64,000 nucleotides of DNA from Lacrimispora xylanisolvens. Its GTDB lineage: Bacteria; Bacillota; Clostridia; Lachnospirales; Lachnospiraceae. Where the stretch lies: the NCBI RefSeq assembly GCF_002934545.1, contig NZ_PTJA01000005.1:62001-126000 (forward strand), written 5' to 3'. This document shows positions 51,818-60,406 of this stretch, piece by piece. The notes under the pieces are model-generated. The model made no database searches. It was not told where the DNA came from and saw nothing but the letters and a program-made list of their open reading frames with translations. Positions within the stretch are counted from its first letter, which is position 1. The number at the start of each line of letters is the position of its first letter. The translations under genes and the position numbers were made by a program.

Positions 51818-52660
51818 TTATGCTAAAAATTTTGCTCTCAGCTCATTCCTTTTTTCCGGAGTTACAAAGAGTCGTTCTGACAGGTAATGGTCTATGGTTC
51901 CATAAGACTGTTCGATGGCAGAAAATGCACGGAGAATGTAGGCCTCTGAAACAGTAAATAATACACGGACACAGTCTGCAAGACCCTTATCCCCGGTCTG
52001 CTGTTCAATCAAAGAACAGGTCTGGTTTACCTGGGCTATTACATAATCATTGGTTTTTACGAAATCCCTGATAATGGTTTCCCGCTGTACCCCCAGGGCA
52101 GTCAGAAGAAGGGCAGTTCCAACTCCTACCCGGTCCTTTCCCGCCGTGCAGTGCCATAAAACCGCTCTGTCATCTGCTTCCAGCAAAAGATCAAAAAAAC
52201 GGGAATAGGACTCCGCAGCATGGTCATTTAAAACAAGATCCTCATAAAGCCTGTCCACATATGTTTCCGGTTTCCCGCCTAAGGAAGAGGCATGGAGAAG
52301 GATTGACTTTATCGCATCTGGTTCCCCTTCCTCTGCCTCTTGTTCTTCCTCTTCAAAGGTGATTCCCACTGTCTTCTCATCCAGAATGGGATTGAATATA
52401 TTACGGACTCCCGGCATGTCAGGATCCGGCTTTTGTTTTCTTTCCGTTGCCGTTCTAAAATCAATCACTGTTCCAAGACCGCAGCGGTCGGATAATATCC
52501 GGATGTCCTCTCCGGTTGCCTCGTAAAGGGTACCACTCCTGATCAGCCTGTTAGGCAGTATCATCTTCCCATCCTGAGTCCTTAATCCGCCTAAATCTCT
52601 GGTATTATGCAGCTTTTCAAGCTTTATTCTTCCCACGAAACCGGTATTTTTCTCATTCAT
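51818..52660 (-). CDS. Tyrosine phosphatase family protein (DSP/LipA-like)
   Basis: 280 residues with the N-terminal block LHNTRDLGGLRTQDGK and the protein-tyrosine-phosphatase P-loop HCTAGKDR (Cys171, Arg177) in VLWHCTAGKDRVGVGT. This matches the secreted or cytoplasmic tyrosine/phosphoinositide phosphatases of Firmicutes (Y_phosphatase3). No signal peptide is seen, so it is probably cytoplasmic. An acidic insert lies at about 102-116. A perfect 10-bp inverted repeat sits in its leader. Confidence 0.88.
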   Translation of the reverse strand: MNEKNTGFVGRIKLEKLHNTRDLGGLRTQDGKMILPNRLIRSGTLYEATGEDIRILSDRCGLGTVIDFRTATERKQKPDPDMPGVRNIFNPILDEKTVGITFEEEEQEAEEGEPDAIKSILLHASSLGGKPETYVDRLYEDLVLNDHAAESYSRFFDLLLEADDRAVLWHCTAGKDRVGVGTALLLTALGVQRETIIRDFVKTNDYVIAQVNQTCSLIEQQTGDKGLADCVRVLFTVSEAYILRAFSAIEQSYGTIDHYLSERLFVTPEKRNELRAKFLA

Positions 52661-52677
52661 TTTTATTATTTCCTCCC

Positions 52678-52710
52678 ATTCCTTTTGCGGTATATCTCAT
52701 CAAAAGGAAT
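52678..52710. promoter_or_regulatory. Perfect 10-bp inverted repeat in the phosphatase leader
   Basis: ATTCCTTTTG (52678-52687) and CAAAAGGAAT (52701-52710), with a 13-bp centre, lie immediately upstream of the ribosome binding site of the phosphatase gene. There is no T-run, so it is not a standard terminator. It could be an operator or a leader hairpin covering the translation start region. Confidence 0.5.
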
Positions 52711-52742
52711 TGTATTTTTGTCAAGTATATCATAAGATTCCT

Positions 52743-54065
52743 TTAAGAGGAAGTCAGTATTTGGGAAAAACCAGGCATGGAAAGATAACGGGTAACCATA
52801 TTTTTAAGGCACCAGATAACAGTCAGACGTTTGGTTCCTTCCGTTAAATAAACCGGATATTCTTTCACCGGCTGGTTGTTTAACCAATATGTAACGGACC
52901 CTATTTTTTGTCCTTTTTTAACAGGAGCCTCTATCTTATCCGGAATGCTGGTCTTCACAGTGACCTTCTCATCATCTGCTAACAGGAGTTTAAGACTCTT
53001 CTCCCTGTCTTCTGCCATGGAGCTGGCGATGAGAACCGGCTTGTCAAGCCCTCCTGATATTGGTATTCCCTCATTAATCAGCACGTCTTTCATTGGTACT
53101 TCTTCATATACATCCCGGTAATGAAACCGATCCATTCCGTACTGAAAGAGTTTTCTGGCATCAGACCATTTCCAGGTTTTGTGAGGAGGCCAGCCGCAGC
53201 CTAACAGGGCGATGGTAAAAATCCTCCCGTCACTTTCAACTGATCCCACATAGGAATAGCCTGCACCACCGGTAAACCCTGTTTTTCCTGAGAATGCCCC
53301 ACTCATGGAACTTAAAAGGGCGTTGTGATTTGTGCAGCTGAAGGATCTTTTCCCATCAACATCTGTAAAATAATAGTTCTGGGTTCCGGTTATTTCCAAA
53401 AACACTTTGCTCTTTGGAGAATTTCCAATGCAGTAATTCATAATCCTGGCTAAATCGGCTGCTGTGGTAGAATGTTCTTTTATTTCACCGTCATTCTCCT
53501 CCTTGGCATCCAGACCGTTGGGAGTAATAAAGTAAGTATTGCTGCACCCCAGCTCCCTGGCTTTCTGATTCATGAGTTTCGCAAACCCCTCTCTGCTTCC
53601 TCCTACATGCTCTGCTATCATCATGGCTGCATCGTTGTGTGATTCAAGCATCAGACTGTAGAGCAGATCCTTTAAATAGATGGTCTCTCCTTTATAGACT
53701 CCCAGATGAACCTTGGGCTGGTTTGCTGCATTCTGGGAGGCAGCAACCGGATCAGACAGATTTCCATTTTCAAGAGCGATAATACAGGTCATGATCTTAG
53801 TTGTACTGGCCATGGGGCGCACCAGCTCCTCATTTTTTCCATATAGAATCCGGTTGGTTGAGGCATCCATTAATACTGCTGACTGAGCATAAAGATTGAG
53901 TTCGTCGGTTGTCTCAACTGGTGTCTTATGATCCAATTTTTCTGAAGTCACTGATGTATGGTTTTTAATGGTCTCTTTTTCTGCCAGCTTCACCGCAAAT
54001 GTTCCGATAAAGGAAATAATGGCGATTCCTGCTGCTGCCAGGAGTATTCCTTTGGCATGCCTCAT
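52743..54065 (-). CDS. D-alanyl-D-alanine carboxypeptidase (DacF-like, PBP5 family)
   Basis: The 440-residue protein has an N-terminal membrane or signal segment (about 5-27). The penicillin-binding motifs are SxxK (Ser87-Thr-Thr-Lys90 in RPMASTTK), SxN (LESHNDAAMM) and KTG (FSGKTGFTGGAG). A C-terminal PBP5-type beta domain follows (EAPVKKGQKIGSVTYWLN) and ends in a hydrophobic, possibly amphipathic anchor. It trims the terminal D-Ala of peptidoglycan stem peptides. Divergent from dinB. Confidence 0.92.
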   Translation of the reverse strand: MRHAKGILLAAAGIAIISFIGTFAVKLAEKETIKNHTSVTSEKLDHKTPVETTDELNLYAQSAVLMDASTNRILYGKNEELVRPMASTTKIMTCIIALENGNLSDPVAASQNAANQPKVHLGVYKGETIYLKDLLYSLMLESHNDAAMMIAEHVGGSREGFAKLMNQKARELGCSNTYFITPNGLDAKEENDGEIKEHSTTAADLARIMNYCIGNSPKSKVFLEITGTQNYYFTDVDGKRSFSCTNHNALLSSMSGAFSGKTGFTGGAGYSYVGSVESDGRIFTIALLGCGWPPHKTWKWSDARKLFQYGMDRFHYRDVYEEVPMKDVLINEGIPISGGLDKPVLIASSMAEDREKSLKLLLADDEKVTVKTSIPDKIEAPVKKGQKIGSVTYWLNNQPVKEYPVYLTEGTKRLTVIWCLKNMVTRYLSMPGFSQILTSS

Positions 54066-54125
54066 AAAAGAGCCTCCCCCTAGACTTTATTTTATCCTAT
54101 TCCGCGTATTTTTTAATTATTCCCC

Positions 54126-54155
54126 TTTACATTTCGAACGTATTTTCGGTATAAT
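54126..54155 (+). promoter_or_regulatory. dinB promoter with overlapping LexA-like box
   Basis: TTTACA (54126-54131) and a perfect TATAAT (54150-54155) are 18 bp apart. The spacer holds CGAACGTATTTTCG (54135-54148), which differs at one specified position from the Gram-positive LexA/DinR box CGAACRNRYGTTYG. SOS control of dinB is inferred. Confidence 0.7.
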
Positions 54156-54178
54156 AAAAGAAAAAAGGAGAATCGGAT

Positions 54179-55423
54179 ATGTCAACGGAGCCTCTTATTT
54201 TCCATATTGATGTTAACTCCGCATTCTTAAGCTGGGAATCTGCAGACCGCTTAAGGCAGGACCCGGAAGCTCTTGATTTACGCACCATCCCCTCTGCAGT
54301 GGGCGGTGATGCCCAGTCAAGACACGGGATTGTGCTGGCGAAATCCACGCCTGCCAAAGAATATGGAATTACAACCGGAGAGCCCATTGCCCAGGCTCTT
54401 CGCAAATGTCCGGGGCTTACAGTGGTTCCTGCCCGCTTTGATATTTATCTGGAATATTCCAAAAGACTGATGGATCTTTTGTCTGACTATACACCGGATA
54501 TTGAACAGTTCAGCATTGACGAAGCCTTTCTCGATATGACTTCCACCATCCATCTGTTCGGATCTCCCATTGATACAGCCAATCTCATACGGGAGAGGGT
54601 CTGGCAGGAACTGAAATTTACGGTGAATATCGGAATTGCACCCAATAAGCTGCTGGCCAAGATGGCTTCGGATTTTAAAAAGCCCAACCTCTGCCACACT
54701 CTGTTTGCCCATGAGATTAAAACCAAGATGTGGCCTCTTCCTGTGGGAGAGCTGTTTTTCGTAGGACATTCCGCAAAGCAGAAGCTTGTAGGGATCGGCA
54801 TTCATACCATCGGACAGCTGGCAGCCTGTGATGTAAAATATTTAAAGCACCTGCTGGGAGAAAAATATGCAGTATTAATTCACGACTATGCCTGCGGGAT
54901 TGATTCCTCTCCGGTTGGGTACCGGGAACCAGTGAATAAGGGGTACGGAAACAGCACCACTTTGTCAAGAGATGTGGAAGACATGGAAACAGCCCGTTCT
55001 ATTCTTTTATCCTTAAGCGAAACAGTGGGAGCCAGACTGCGCAGAGATCATGTGTTGTGTGACTGTGTCTGTGTGGAGATTAAGGATTGGGATTTTCATA
55101 CCACCACCCATCAGACTACCTTAAAATGCCCCACGGATTCTACCACTCTTATTTATGAACACGCCTGCCGACTGCTGGAAGAGTTCTGGGACCGGACGCC
55201 CCTTCGTCTTTTGGGTGTGCGCGCCACGAAGATTTCGGATGAGGGATATTTACAGATGAACTTATTTGAATCGGAACAATCAAAAAAGATGAAAGAGATG
55301 GAAAAAGCTGTGGATCATATCCGCAGCAAATTTGGTACTGACAGCGTAAAAAGAGCCAGTTTTTTAAAGAAAGACCGGATGGTGGATCATGCAGCTGGAA
55401 AGGAGAAGCACATGAAGCAGTGA
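54179..55423 (+). CDS. dinB: DNA polymerase IV (Y-family)
   Basis: The 414-residue Y-family polymerase has metal-binding Asp11 in FHIDVNSAF and the Asp114-Glu115 pair in SIDEAFLD, a helix-hairpin-helix thumb (LVGIGIHTIGQLAACD) and a little-finger domain (GYGNSTTLSRDVEDM). A C-terminal LQMNLF motif fits the beta-clamp-binding consensus. It copies past damaged bases. GGAG eight bases upstream supports the ATG. Its promoter carries a LexA-like box. Confidence 0.93.
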   Translation: MSTEPLIFHIDVNSAFLSWESADRLRQDPEALDLRTIPSAVGGDAQSRHGIVLAKSTPAKEYGITTGEPIAQALRKCPGLTVVPARFDIYLEYSKRLMDLLSDYTPDIEQFSIDEAFLDMTSTIHLFGSPIDTANLIRERVWQELKFTVNIGIAPNKLLAKMASDFKKPNLCHTLFAHEIKTKMWPLPVGELFFVGHSAKQKLVGIGIHTIGQLAACDVKYLKHLLGEKYAVLIHDYACGIDSSPVGYREPVNKGYGNSTTLSRDVEDMETARSILLSLSETVGARLRRDHVLCDCVCVEIKDWDFHTTTHQTTLKCPTDSTTLIYEHACRLLEEFWDRTPLRLLGVRATKISDEGYLQMNLFESEQSKKMKEMEKAVDHIRSKFGTDSVKRASFLKKDRMVDHAAGKEKHMKQ

Positions 55424-55453
55424 TGTTCTCCTTTCCTCTCTGCTTTTTATCAG

Positions 55454-56332
55454 TTAAAACTGTCCGCTAATGGGTTTAAAGCCTTCCCCATAAACTTCGT
55501 TGGAATCGGTTATGATCAGGAATGCATCCTTGTCCGTTTCATGAATGGCTCTTCGGATGGAGACGACCTGAGAATTGTTGCATGCGCACATAACCACATT
55601 CTTTTCATCTTTGGTAAAAGACCCCTGGCCTTTAAAAAAAGTACAGCCTCTGCCCGTTGCTTCTTCGATTTTACATGCTACCTCCTCTTCATGAGAGGTA
55701 ACTACAAATACCAGTTTGCCGGCGCCCAGACCATACATGATTTTATCAATTACCATGGTCGTCACGATGGAAGAAACCAGACCAAGTATGACCGCATCCA
55801 CATTGCGAAACACCAGCCCGCCCGCTATGATTACTACGGCGTCCACCACAAGGGAGATCTTGCCGATGGTAAGATGAGGAAATATCTTTCTGATTGCCAT
55901 AACAAGGAAATCAGTTCCTCCAGTGGAACCGTTTCTTAAATATACCAGGGTTAAACCAAGCCCGGAAAAAATCCCGGTACACGCCGATGCGTAGAGAGGA
56001 TTGCCCTGATAGGCAGGAAACATGGGAACAACATAATCCAGTACCAGTGCAAAGATCAGCATGCTTTTCATAGAACGAAGAAGAAAGCCTCGTCCCAAAA
56101 GCTTATAGCTGACCAGTATAATGGGGATATTTAAAACAATGCTGGTGATACCCATAGGCAATCCGAACAGATAACGCAAAATTAATGCAATACCTGAGAC
56201 TCCTACCGGTGCAAACTGTGCATTAACAGCAAAGTTATAGATTCCCACATTAAATAAAAGTGCTCCCACAAGATCACACAGCAAATCGATGCCAAGCTCT
56301 TTGGGGGAGTATTTATCACGGTCTCCCATCAT
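55454..56332 (-). CDS. YitT family membrane protein
   Basis: 292 residues with the same plan as the protein at 50944-51789: five membrane helices (FNVGIYNFAVNAQFAPVGVSG; GSTGGTDFLVMAI) and a C-terminal DUF2179 domain (LVFVVTSHEEEVACKIEEATGRGCTF, shown in part; SNEVYGEGFKP). The two are paralogues but clearly diverged. Function unknown. It sits 31 bp after the small acidic gene at 56364, so the two may be co-transcribed from the promoter at 56665-56692. Confidence 0.9.
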   Translation of the reverse strand: MMGDRDKYSPKELGIDLLCDLVGALLFNVGIYNFAVNAQFAPVGVSGIALILRYLFGLPMGITSIVLNIPIILVSYKLLGRGFLLRSMKSMLIFALVLDYVVPMFPAYQGNPLYASACTGIFSGLGLTLVYLRNGSTGGTDFLVMAIRKIFPHLTIGKISLVVDAVVIIAGGLVFRNVDAVILGLVSSIVTTMVIDKIMYGLGAGKLVFVVTSHEEEVACKIEEATGRGCTFFKGQGSFTKDEKNVVMCACNNSQVVSIRRAIHETDKDAFLIITDSNEVYGEGFKPISGQF

Positions 56333-56363
56333 GTTGTACTGCCTCCGTTTCTCTTTCGATTAT

Positions 56364-56633
56364 TTATAGAAAATAATCATTGATTTCAAATTCTTTTTTG
56401 CCAATCTTTATGTGTTTAATCAAAACACTGACCTCACCATCTTCGTCCGTGCAGATTCCGGTTGCATAGATCTGTGTCTTACCATAGGATTCCGTCAAAT
56501 TCAATTCTTTATCCAGAATTCCCTTATCTGCCAGCGCTTCTGCAAGATCAAGCAAAACCTCCTCTACTTCTTCCTCAATATGGTATTTCTCAAACTCTGC
56601 TTCTAATTCCTCATACGTTTCTTCATTAAACAT
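56364..56633 (-). CDS. Small acidic protein of unknown function
   Basis: 89 residues, strongly acidic, with an N-terminal helical Glu-rich half (EETYEELEAEFEKYHIEEEVEEVL) whose longer run I only describe, and a C-terminal strand-rich half ending in FEINDYFL. No membrane segment, signal or known motif is evident. GGGGG lies upstream of the ATG. A strong promoter overlaps, back to back, that of the RluA-family gene. I do not recognise the family. Confidence 0.75.
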   Translation of the reverse strand: MFNEETYEELEAEFEKYHIEEEVEEVLLDLAEALADKGILDKELNLTESYGKTQIYATGICTDEDGEVSVLIKHIKIGKKEFEINDYFL

Positions 56634-56664
56634 CTGATAGCCCCCTTTCCATTTTTACAAATTA

Positions 56665-56692
56665 ATTATACACGCAAGTTGCTTCTTGTCAA
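56665..56692 (-). promoter_or_regulatory. Promoter of the small acidic gene, -35 shared with the divergent promoter
   Basis: On the minus strand TTGACA (56687-56692) is 16 bp from a perfect TATAAT (56665-56670). The -35 overlaps that of the plus-strand promoter at 56686-56714, so only one polymerase can bind at a time. Confidence 0.75.
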
Positions 56693-56714
56693 TCATGTTC
56701 CCTCATGATAGAAT
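56686..56714 (+). promoter_or_regulatory. Promoter of the RluA-family gene; predicts a leaderless mRNA
   Basis: TTGTCA (56686-56691), a 17-bp spacer and TAGAAT (56709-56714) place the transcription start about 7 bp downstream, at or next to the ATG at 56721. No ribosome binding site is visible in front of that ATG. Confidence 0.65.
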
Positions 56715-56720
56715 CGGTTT

Positions 56721-57644
56721 ATGAAAATGACCATAAATTACTTAATCACAGAAGCGTCCGACCAAAAAACCATAGGGCAGTTTCTACTAGACCAGGGGTA
56801 TTCCCAAAGCCTGATCCGGCGCTTACGCAATACGGAGAATGCAATCACAGCCGGAGGCAGGTCCGTATACACCACATACAGACCAGCAACAGGAGAGGTA
56901 CTTACCATCACGTTTCCCCAAGAGAAAGATTCTGAAAATATCGTACCCACTGAGATGTCAATGGATATCTTATTTGAGGATGAGCATCTTCTGGTTATCA
57001 ACAAAGCGGCGGGCGTTCCCATTCATCCCTCCCAGGGGAATTTTGATAATACCCTGGCCAATGGACTGGCATGGTATTTCAAAAAAAGGCAGGAGGCTTT
57101 TACCTTTCGTGCCATTAACCGACTGGACCGTGATACCACCGGTCTCTTAATTATTGCCAAAAATCCATTAAGTGCCTGTATCCTGTCTGACATGGTGAAA
57201 AAGCATGAAATACACAGAAGGTATCTGGCAGTGGTTCAGGGTGAACTTCCAAAGGAGGGAATCATTGACTCTCCCATAGCCAGAACCCACGATTCGACCA
57301 TTGAGCGTTGTATCGACCCGGTTAACGGCGATCCGGCAAGAACCTTTTTTTGCCGTCTCTTTTATGATCCCGTCACAGGACACTCCCTTGCAGGACTTCG
57401 GCTGGAGACCGGACGAACTCATCAGATCCGGGTTCATCTAAAATCCATTGGGCATCCTCTGCCAGGTGATTTTCTTTACAATCCGGATTACCGCTACATA
57501 AACCGGCAGGCACTCCACTCCTTCCGTCTGGATTTTATCCATCCGGTCACCAGAGTTCCCCTGTTTTTTGAGGCAGCTCTTCCGGAAGATATGCGGTTTA
57601 TTGGTGTTACATCCACCGAAGGCCTTTGGGATAATGATTTTTAA
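56721..57644 (+). CDS. RluA-family RNA pseudouridine synthase
   Basis: 307 residues with an S4-like N-terminal region (IGQFLLDQGYSQSLIRRLR) and the catalytic RluA domain: INRLDRDTTGLLIIAKN with the catalytic Asp after LDR, GRTHQIRVHLKSIGHPLPGD, and ALHSFRLDFIHP. It converts uridine to pseudouridine in rRNA or tRNA. The start has no ribosome binding site, and the promoter suggests leaderless translation; an ATG two codons later is an alternative. The 3' end overlaps the 3' end of the converging rRNA methyltransferase gene by 38 bp. Confidence 0.92.
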   Translation: MKMTINYLITEASDQKTIGQFLLDQGYSQSLIRRLRNTENAITAGGRSVYTTYRPATGEVLTITFPQEKDSENIVPTEMSMDILFEDEHLLVINKAAGVPIHPSQGNFDNTLANGLAWYFKKRQEAFTFRAINRLDRDTTGLLIIAKNPLSACILSDMVKKHEIHRRYLAVVQGELPKEGIIDSPIARTHDSTIERCIDPVNGDPARTFFCRLFYDPVTGHSLAGLRLETGRTHQIRVHLKSIGHPLPGDFLYNPDYRYINRQALHSFRLDFIHPVTRVPLFFEAALPEDMRFIGVTSTEGLWDNDF

Positions 57645-59010
57645 GTATTCCAGCGGCCAGTTTTGCAAACCCAATGGAATAACCATCTGTCACAACCAGC
57701 ACCCAGCCTTTCTTATCCAGCCTGACTGGCCAGGAAAAGGGGGCTGAAAGCGTCTGTCCTTTTAAATATTTCACTATATCCTCATGATTTGCAGGTATCT
57801 CCGCCCAGGAAAGAACCTCCTCTTTTCTTAAGGAAAGAGCCAGTGCATGGGAAGGCTCAAACCGGTTCTTTTTTATGGTACCCATGTGAAGTCCGGGACG
57901 GATTACTTTAATTCCCTTTAAATCAATCATCTCCGGCGGAAGCAGATAGAGCTGTTCTCCAAACAGGATATATTCTTTTCTGTCTAAAAAAACTTCCGGA
58001 TCAGCAAGCAGTTCCTTTAAAAATAACTCTACTTCTTTCCAGATAACTTTATCCTTTAAATAGGCAGGAGAGGATCTTTTTCTTTCAGAAACCATATCCC
58101 CTTCTTTTTTTAATACAGCCAGATAATGACCTTCCCCCTCTGACTGATGAGGCCAGATGCGGAATGTCTTCTTTAAGTCTTCTGATCCGTACTTACTCCA
58201 CTTTGGCATGCCATGAGAAAGTCCCGGGCGCTCCCCCTTATCCACAACGGAAAAATCAGGGTGGGAAATCAGAAACGATTCAATCACCTGCTCATTTTCC
58301 TCGGGAGAAAAGGTACAGGTGGAATAGACCATGGTACCCCCTGATTTTAACATCCCGGCAGCATTTTCAAGAATTTCTCTCTGCCTCCGGGCGCAGACTT
58401 CTACGTGATCCGGGCTCCATTCCAGTCTGGCAGCCTCGTCCTTTCGAAACATTCCTTCTCCGGAGCAGGGAGCATCCACTACAATCCGATCAAAAAATTC
58501 AGGAAATTTAAGGGACAGTGAATGAGAATCTTCATTGGTAACAACAGAATTCCCAATTCCCATTCGTTCCACATTCTGGGCAAGAATCTTCGCCCTGGCA
58601 GGATGAATCTCGTTGCTCAGCAAAAACCCTTTTCCTTTTAATTTACCAGCAATATGGGTTGTTTTACCGCCGGGGGCGGCACACAGATCAAGAATCTTCT
58701 CTCCTGGCATCGGATCTAAAAGCTCTACCACTGCCATGGCACTTGGTTCCTGAATATAATATACACCGGCTTCATGATATGGATGCTTTCCGGGGCGCTG
58801 TCCTGCCTGATAATAAAAGCCTTCCGATGCCCAGGGGACTGGTTCAGATAAAAAAGAAGATTGGCGGACAAATTCACCCGGATCTGCTTTTAATGGGTTA
58901 ATCCTGAGTCCCAAAGCCCGGTCCTCCTCATAGCTTTTTAAGAAAGCATCGGATTCATCCCCCAGCAATCCTTTCATCTTTTCCACAAATTTATCCGGTA
59001 ATTGAATCAT
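57607..59010 (-). CDS. RsmF-like rRNA cytosine-C5 methyltransferase
   Basis: The 467-residue protein has the NOL1/NOP2/Sun core: KILDLCAAPGGKTTHIA (SAM site), IVVDAPCSGEGMFRKD with the PC motif, and MVYSTCTFSPEENEQVI with the second catalytic Cys. A C-terminal RsmF-specific RNA-binding extension follows (about 300-467, RPGLHMGTIKKNRFEPSHALAL). It makes 5-methylcytosine in 16S rRNA; the exact site is not readable. Its stop lies inside the converging RluA-type gene. Confidence 0.92.
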   Translation of the reverse strand: MIQLPDKFVEKMKGLLGDESDAFLKSYEEDRALGLRINPLKADPGEFVRQSSFLSEPVPWASEGFYYQAGQRPGKHPYHEAGVYYIQEPSAMAVVELLDPMPGEKILDLCAAPGGKTTHIAGKLKGKGFLLSNEIHPARAKILAQNVERMGIGNSVVTNEDSHSLSLKFPEFFDRIVVDAPCSGEGMFRKDEAARLEWSPDHVEVCARRQREILENAAGMLKSGGTMVYSTCTFSPEENEQVIESFLISHPDFSVVDKGERPGLSHGMPKWSKYGSEDLKKTFRIWPHQSEGEGHYLAVLKKEGDMVSERKRSSPAYLKDKVIWKEVELFLKELLADPEVFLDRKEYILFGEQLYLLPPEMIDLKGIKVIRPGLHMGTIKKNRFEPSHALALSLRKEEVLSWAEIPANHEDIVKYLKGQTLSAPFSWPVRLDKKGWVLVVTDGYSIGFAKLAAGILKNHYPKGLRWM

Positions 59011-59111
59011 TTTAATTCCTCTTCCTGTCTATTTTTAAAATCCCCATAATTTTATGTTATTTTTTCAAGTTAGTGGCAAACTAAATAGAAGAAATATCCG
59101 GGAGGTGCCAT

Positions 59112-59687
59112 ATGACTTTATTAACCATAACCGCTTATATTATCATCCCTGTCTATACCATACTGTTTGCCTGGGGAACCAACTGGTTCACCCTTAATTT
59201 TTCCGTTCTTGGAAGCCTGGCAGACAGAAAAAACCTGTTTCTTTTATGGGGTATTATTGTTGGTGCTTATTTTTATTACGTTTTAAAAAAGATTATCCGT
59301 ACACTTCCCAGAAATAAAAAGGAGATGGTATTTACTACATTAGCCCTCCTTCTTTTAGGCCTGGCAGTTACCATCCCTTATCTGCCTGATTCACAGCCCT
59401 TTCATGCCGTTCTCCATGTGTTTTTGTCATTTGCTGCTTCCATCTCTCTCATGATCAGTCTTTATCTGGTGACATGGAAGCTTACCTGCATGAATCAGTC
59501 TGTTTATCGCCCTTATTTCATCAGTCTGATGGGAATCACGGTGGTATCCGTGATTCTATTTTTCCTGACTGGAATTGTCAGCTCCGCTCTTGAAATATTC
59601 TTTGTTATTTCAAGTACTTTTTTGCTGCATAAGCTCTATTTAAAGGTATGCAGTCCGGCTATCTCCCTGAGATACCAGAGATTTTAA
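59112..59687 (+). CDS. Six-helix membrane protein of unknown function (possibly DUF998-like)
   Basis: 191 residues, almost all hydrophobic, with about six membrane helices (4-22, 44-58, 71-89, 101-121, 136-156, 158-176) and short basic loops. The pattern NWFTLNFSVLGSLADRKNLFLLWG and FHAVLHVFLSFAAS resembles DUF998-type proteins, which I note with low certainty. GGGAGG lies upstream of the ATG. It stands alone, converging on the YedF-like gene with a 12-bp gap. Confidence 0.75.
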   Translation: MTLLTITAYIIIPVYTILFAWGTNWFTLNFSVLGSLADRKNLFLLWGIIVGAYFYYVLKKIIRTLPRNKKEMVFTTLALLLLGLAVTIPYLPDSQPFHAVLHVFLSFAASISLMISLYLVTWKLTCMNQSVYRPYFISLMGITVVSVILFFLTGIVSSALEIFFVISSTFLLHKLYLKVCSPAISLRYQRF

Positions 59688-59699
59688 AGAAAAGGGCTT

Positions 59700-60311
59700 C
59701 TATGGCCGGATAACCAGGCGGGCACCTGCCATCTTTTCCGCAATCTCATACATGTTGGTCACGGTTCCTACGCTGAGTTTTTCTGTTAATTCATAAAAAT
59801 TCAGACAGGTTCCACAGGTTAAAATCTCAACTCCCTGAGCTTCCAGCGTCTTTAAATCTTCCAGAGAGGCAGAGCCCTCGGTCGACAGCCTGGCTCCTCC
59901 ATTGTAAAGCAGTATGGTTTCAGGGAGTTCTTCCAACTGGGTCAGAGCATATACAAAACCTTTCATCAGAATACGGCCTAATTCTTCACTTCCGGTTCCC
60001 ATCTGGTCAGAGGATAGTACGGCGACCAGACCTTTTTTTCGGCTGTCAGGTTCACATTCTTCTAATGTATTCTTCTGTACAGACTCAGCTCCTTTTTCCA
60101 TGTAAAACAGGATCTGATATTCTTTCTCTGACAGCTTTGCGGAAGAAGGATTCACTCCTGAATAATTTCCCAGTTTCATCACATTCTGAACAGCAATCTC
60201 ATTATCAACGAGAATGGTCAGAATTCCTTCCGTCATATCTTTCATGGCTTCCTTTGCTCTGATAACCGGCTGGGGGCACGCCAGCCCTCTGGCATCAACT
60301 GTTCGGTCCAT
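59700..60311 (-). CDS. yedF: YedF-like selenium-metabolism-associated protein (TusA + DsrE fold)
   Basis: 203 residues from the ATG at 60311 (AGGAG upstream; a longer frame to 60392 is unlikely). An N-terminal TusA/SirA domain has VDARGLACPQPVIRAKEAM with Cys12 in the CPxP motif. A C-terminal DsrE-like domain carries EILTCGTCLNFYELTEKL. This two-domain layout is that of YedF, usually found in genomes that use selenium. No selD, selA or selB lies in the window. Sulfur or selenium transfer is inferred from the family. Confidence 0.85.
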   Translation of the reverse strand: MDRTVDARGLACPQPVIRAKEAMKDMTEGILTILVDNEIAVQNVMKLGNYSGVNPSSAKLSEKEYQILFYMEKGAESVQKNTLEECEPDSRKKGLVAVLSSDQMGTGSEELGRILMKGFVYALTQLEELPETILLYNGGARLSTEGSASLEDLKTLEAQGVEILTCGTCLNFYELTEKLSVGTVTNMYEIAEKMAGARLVIRP

Positions 60312-60406
60312 ACTTCCTTCTCCTTTTCTTCTATGCAATAAAATCAAAAGCCGGGACCGGCTCCATATCCCGGACCTTTCCCGACTTTTCATTCTTAATT
60401 CACTTT

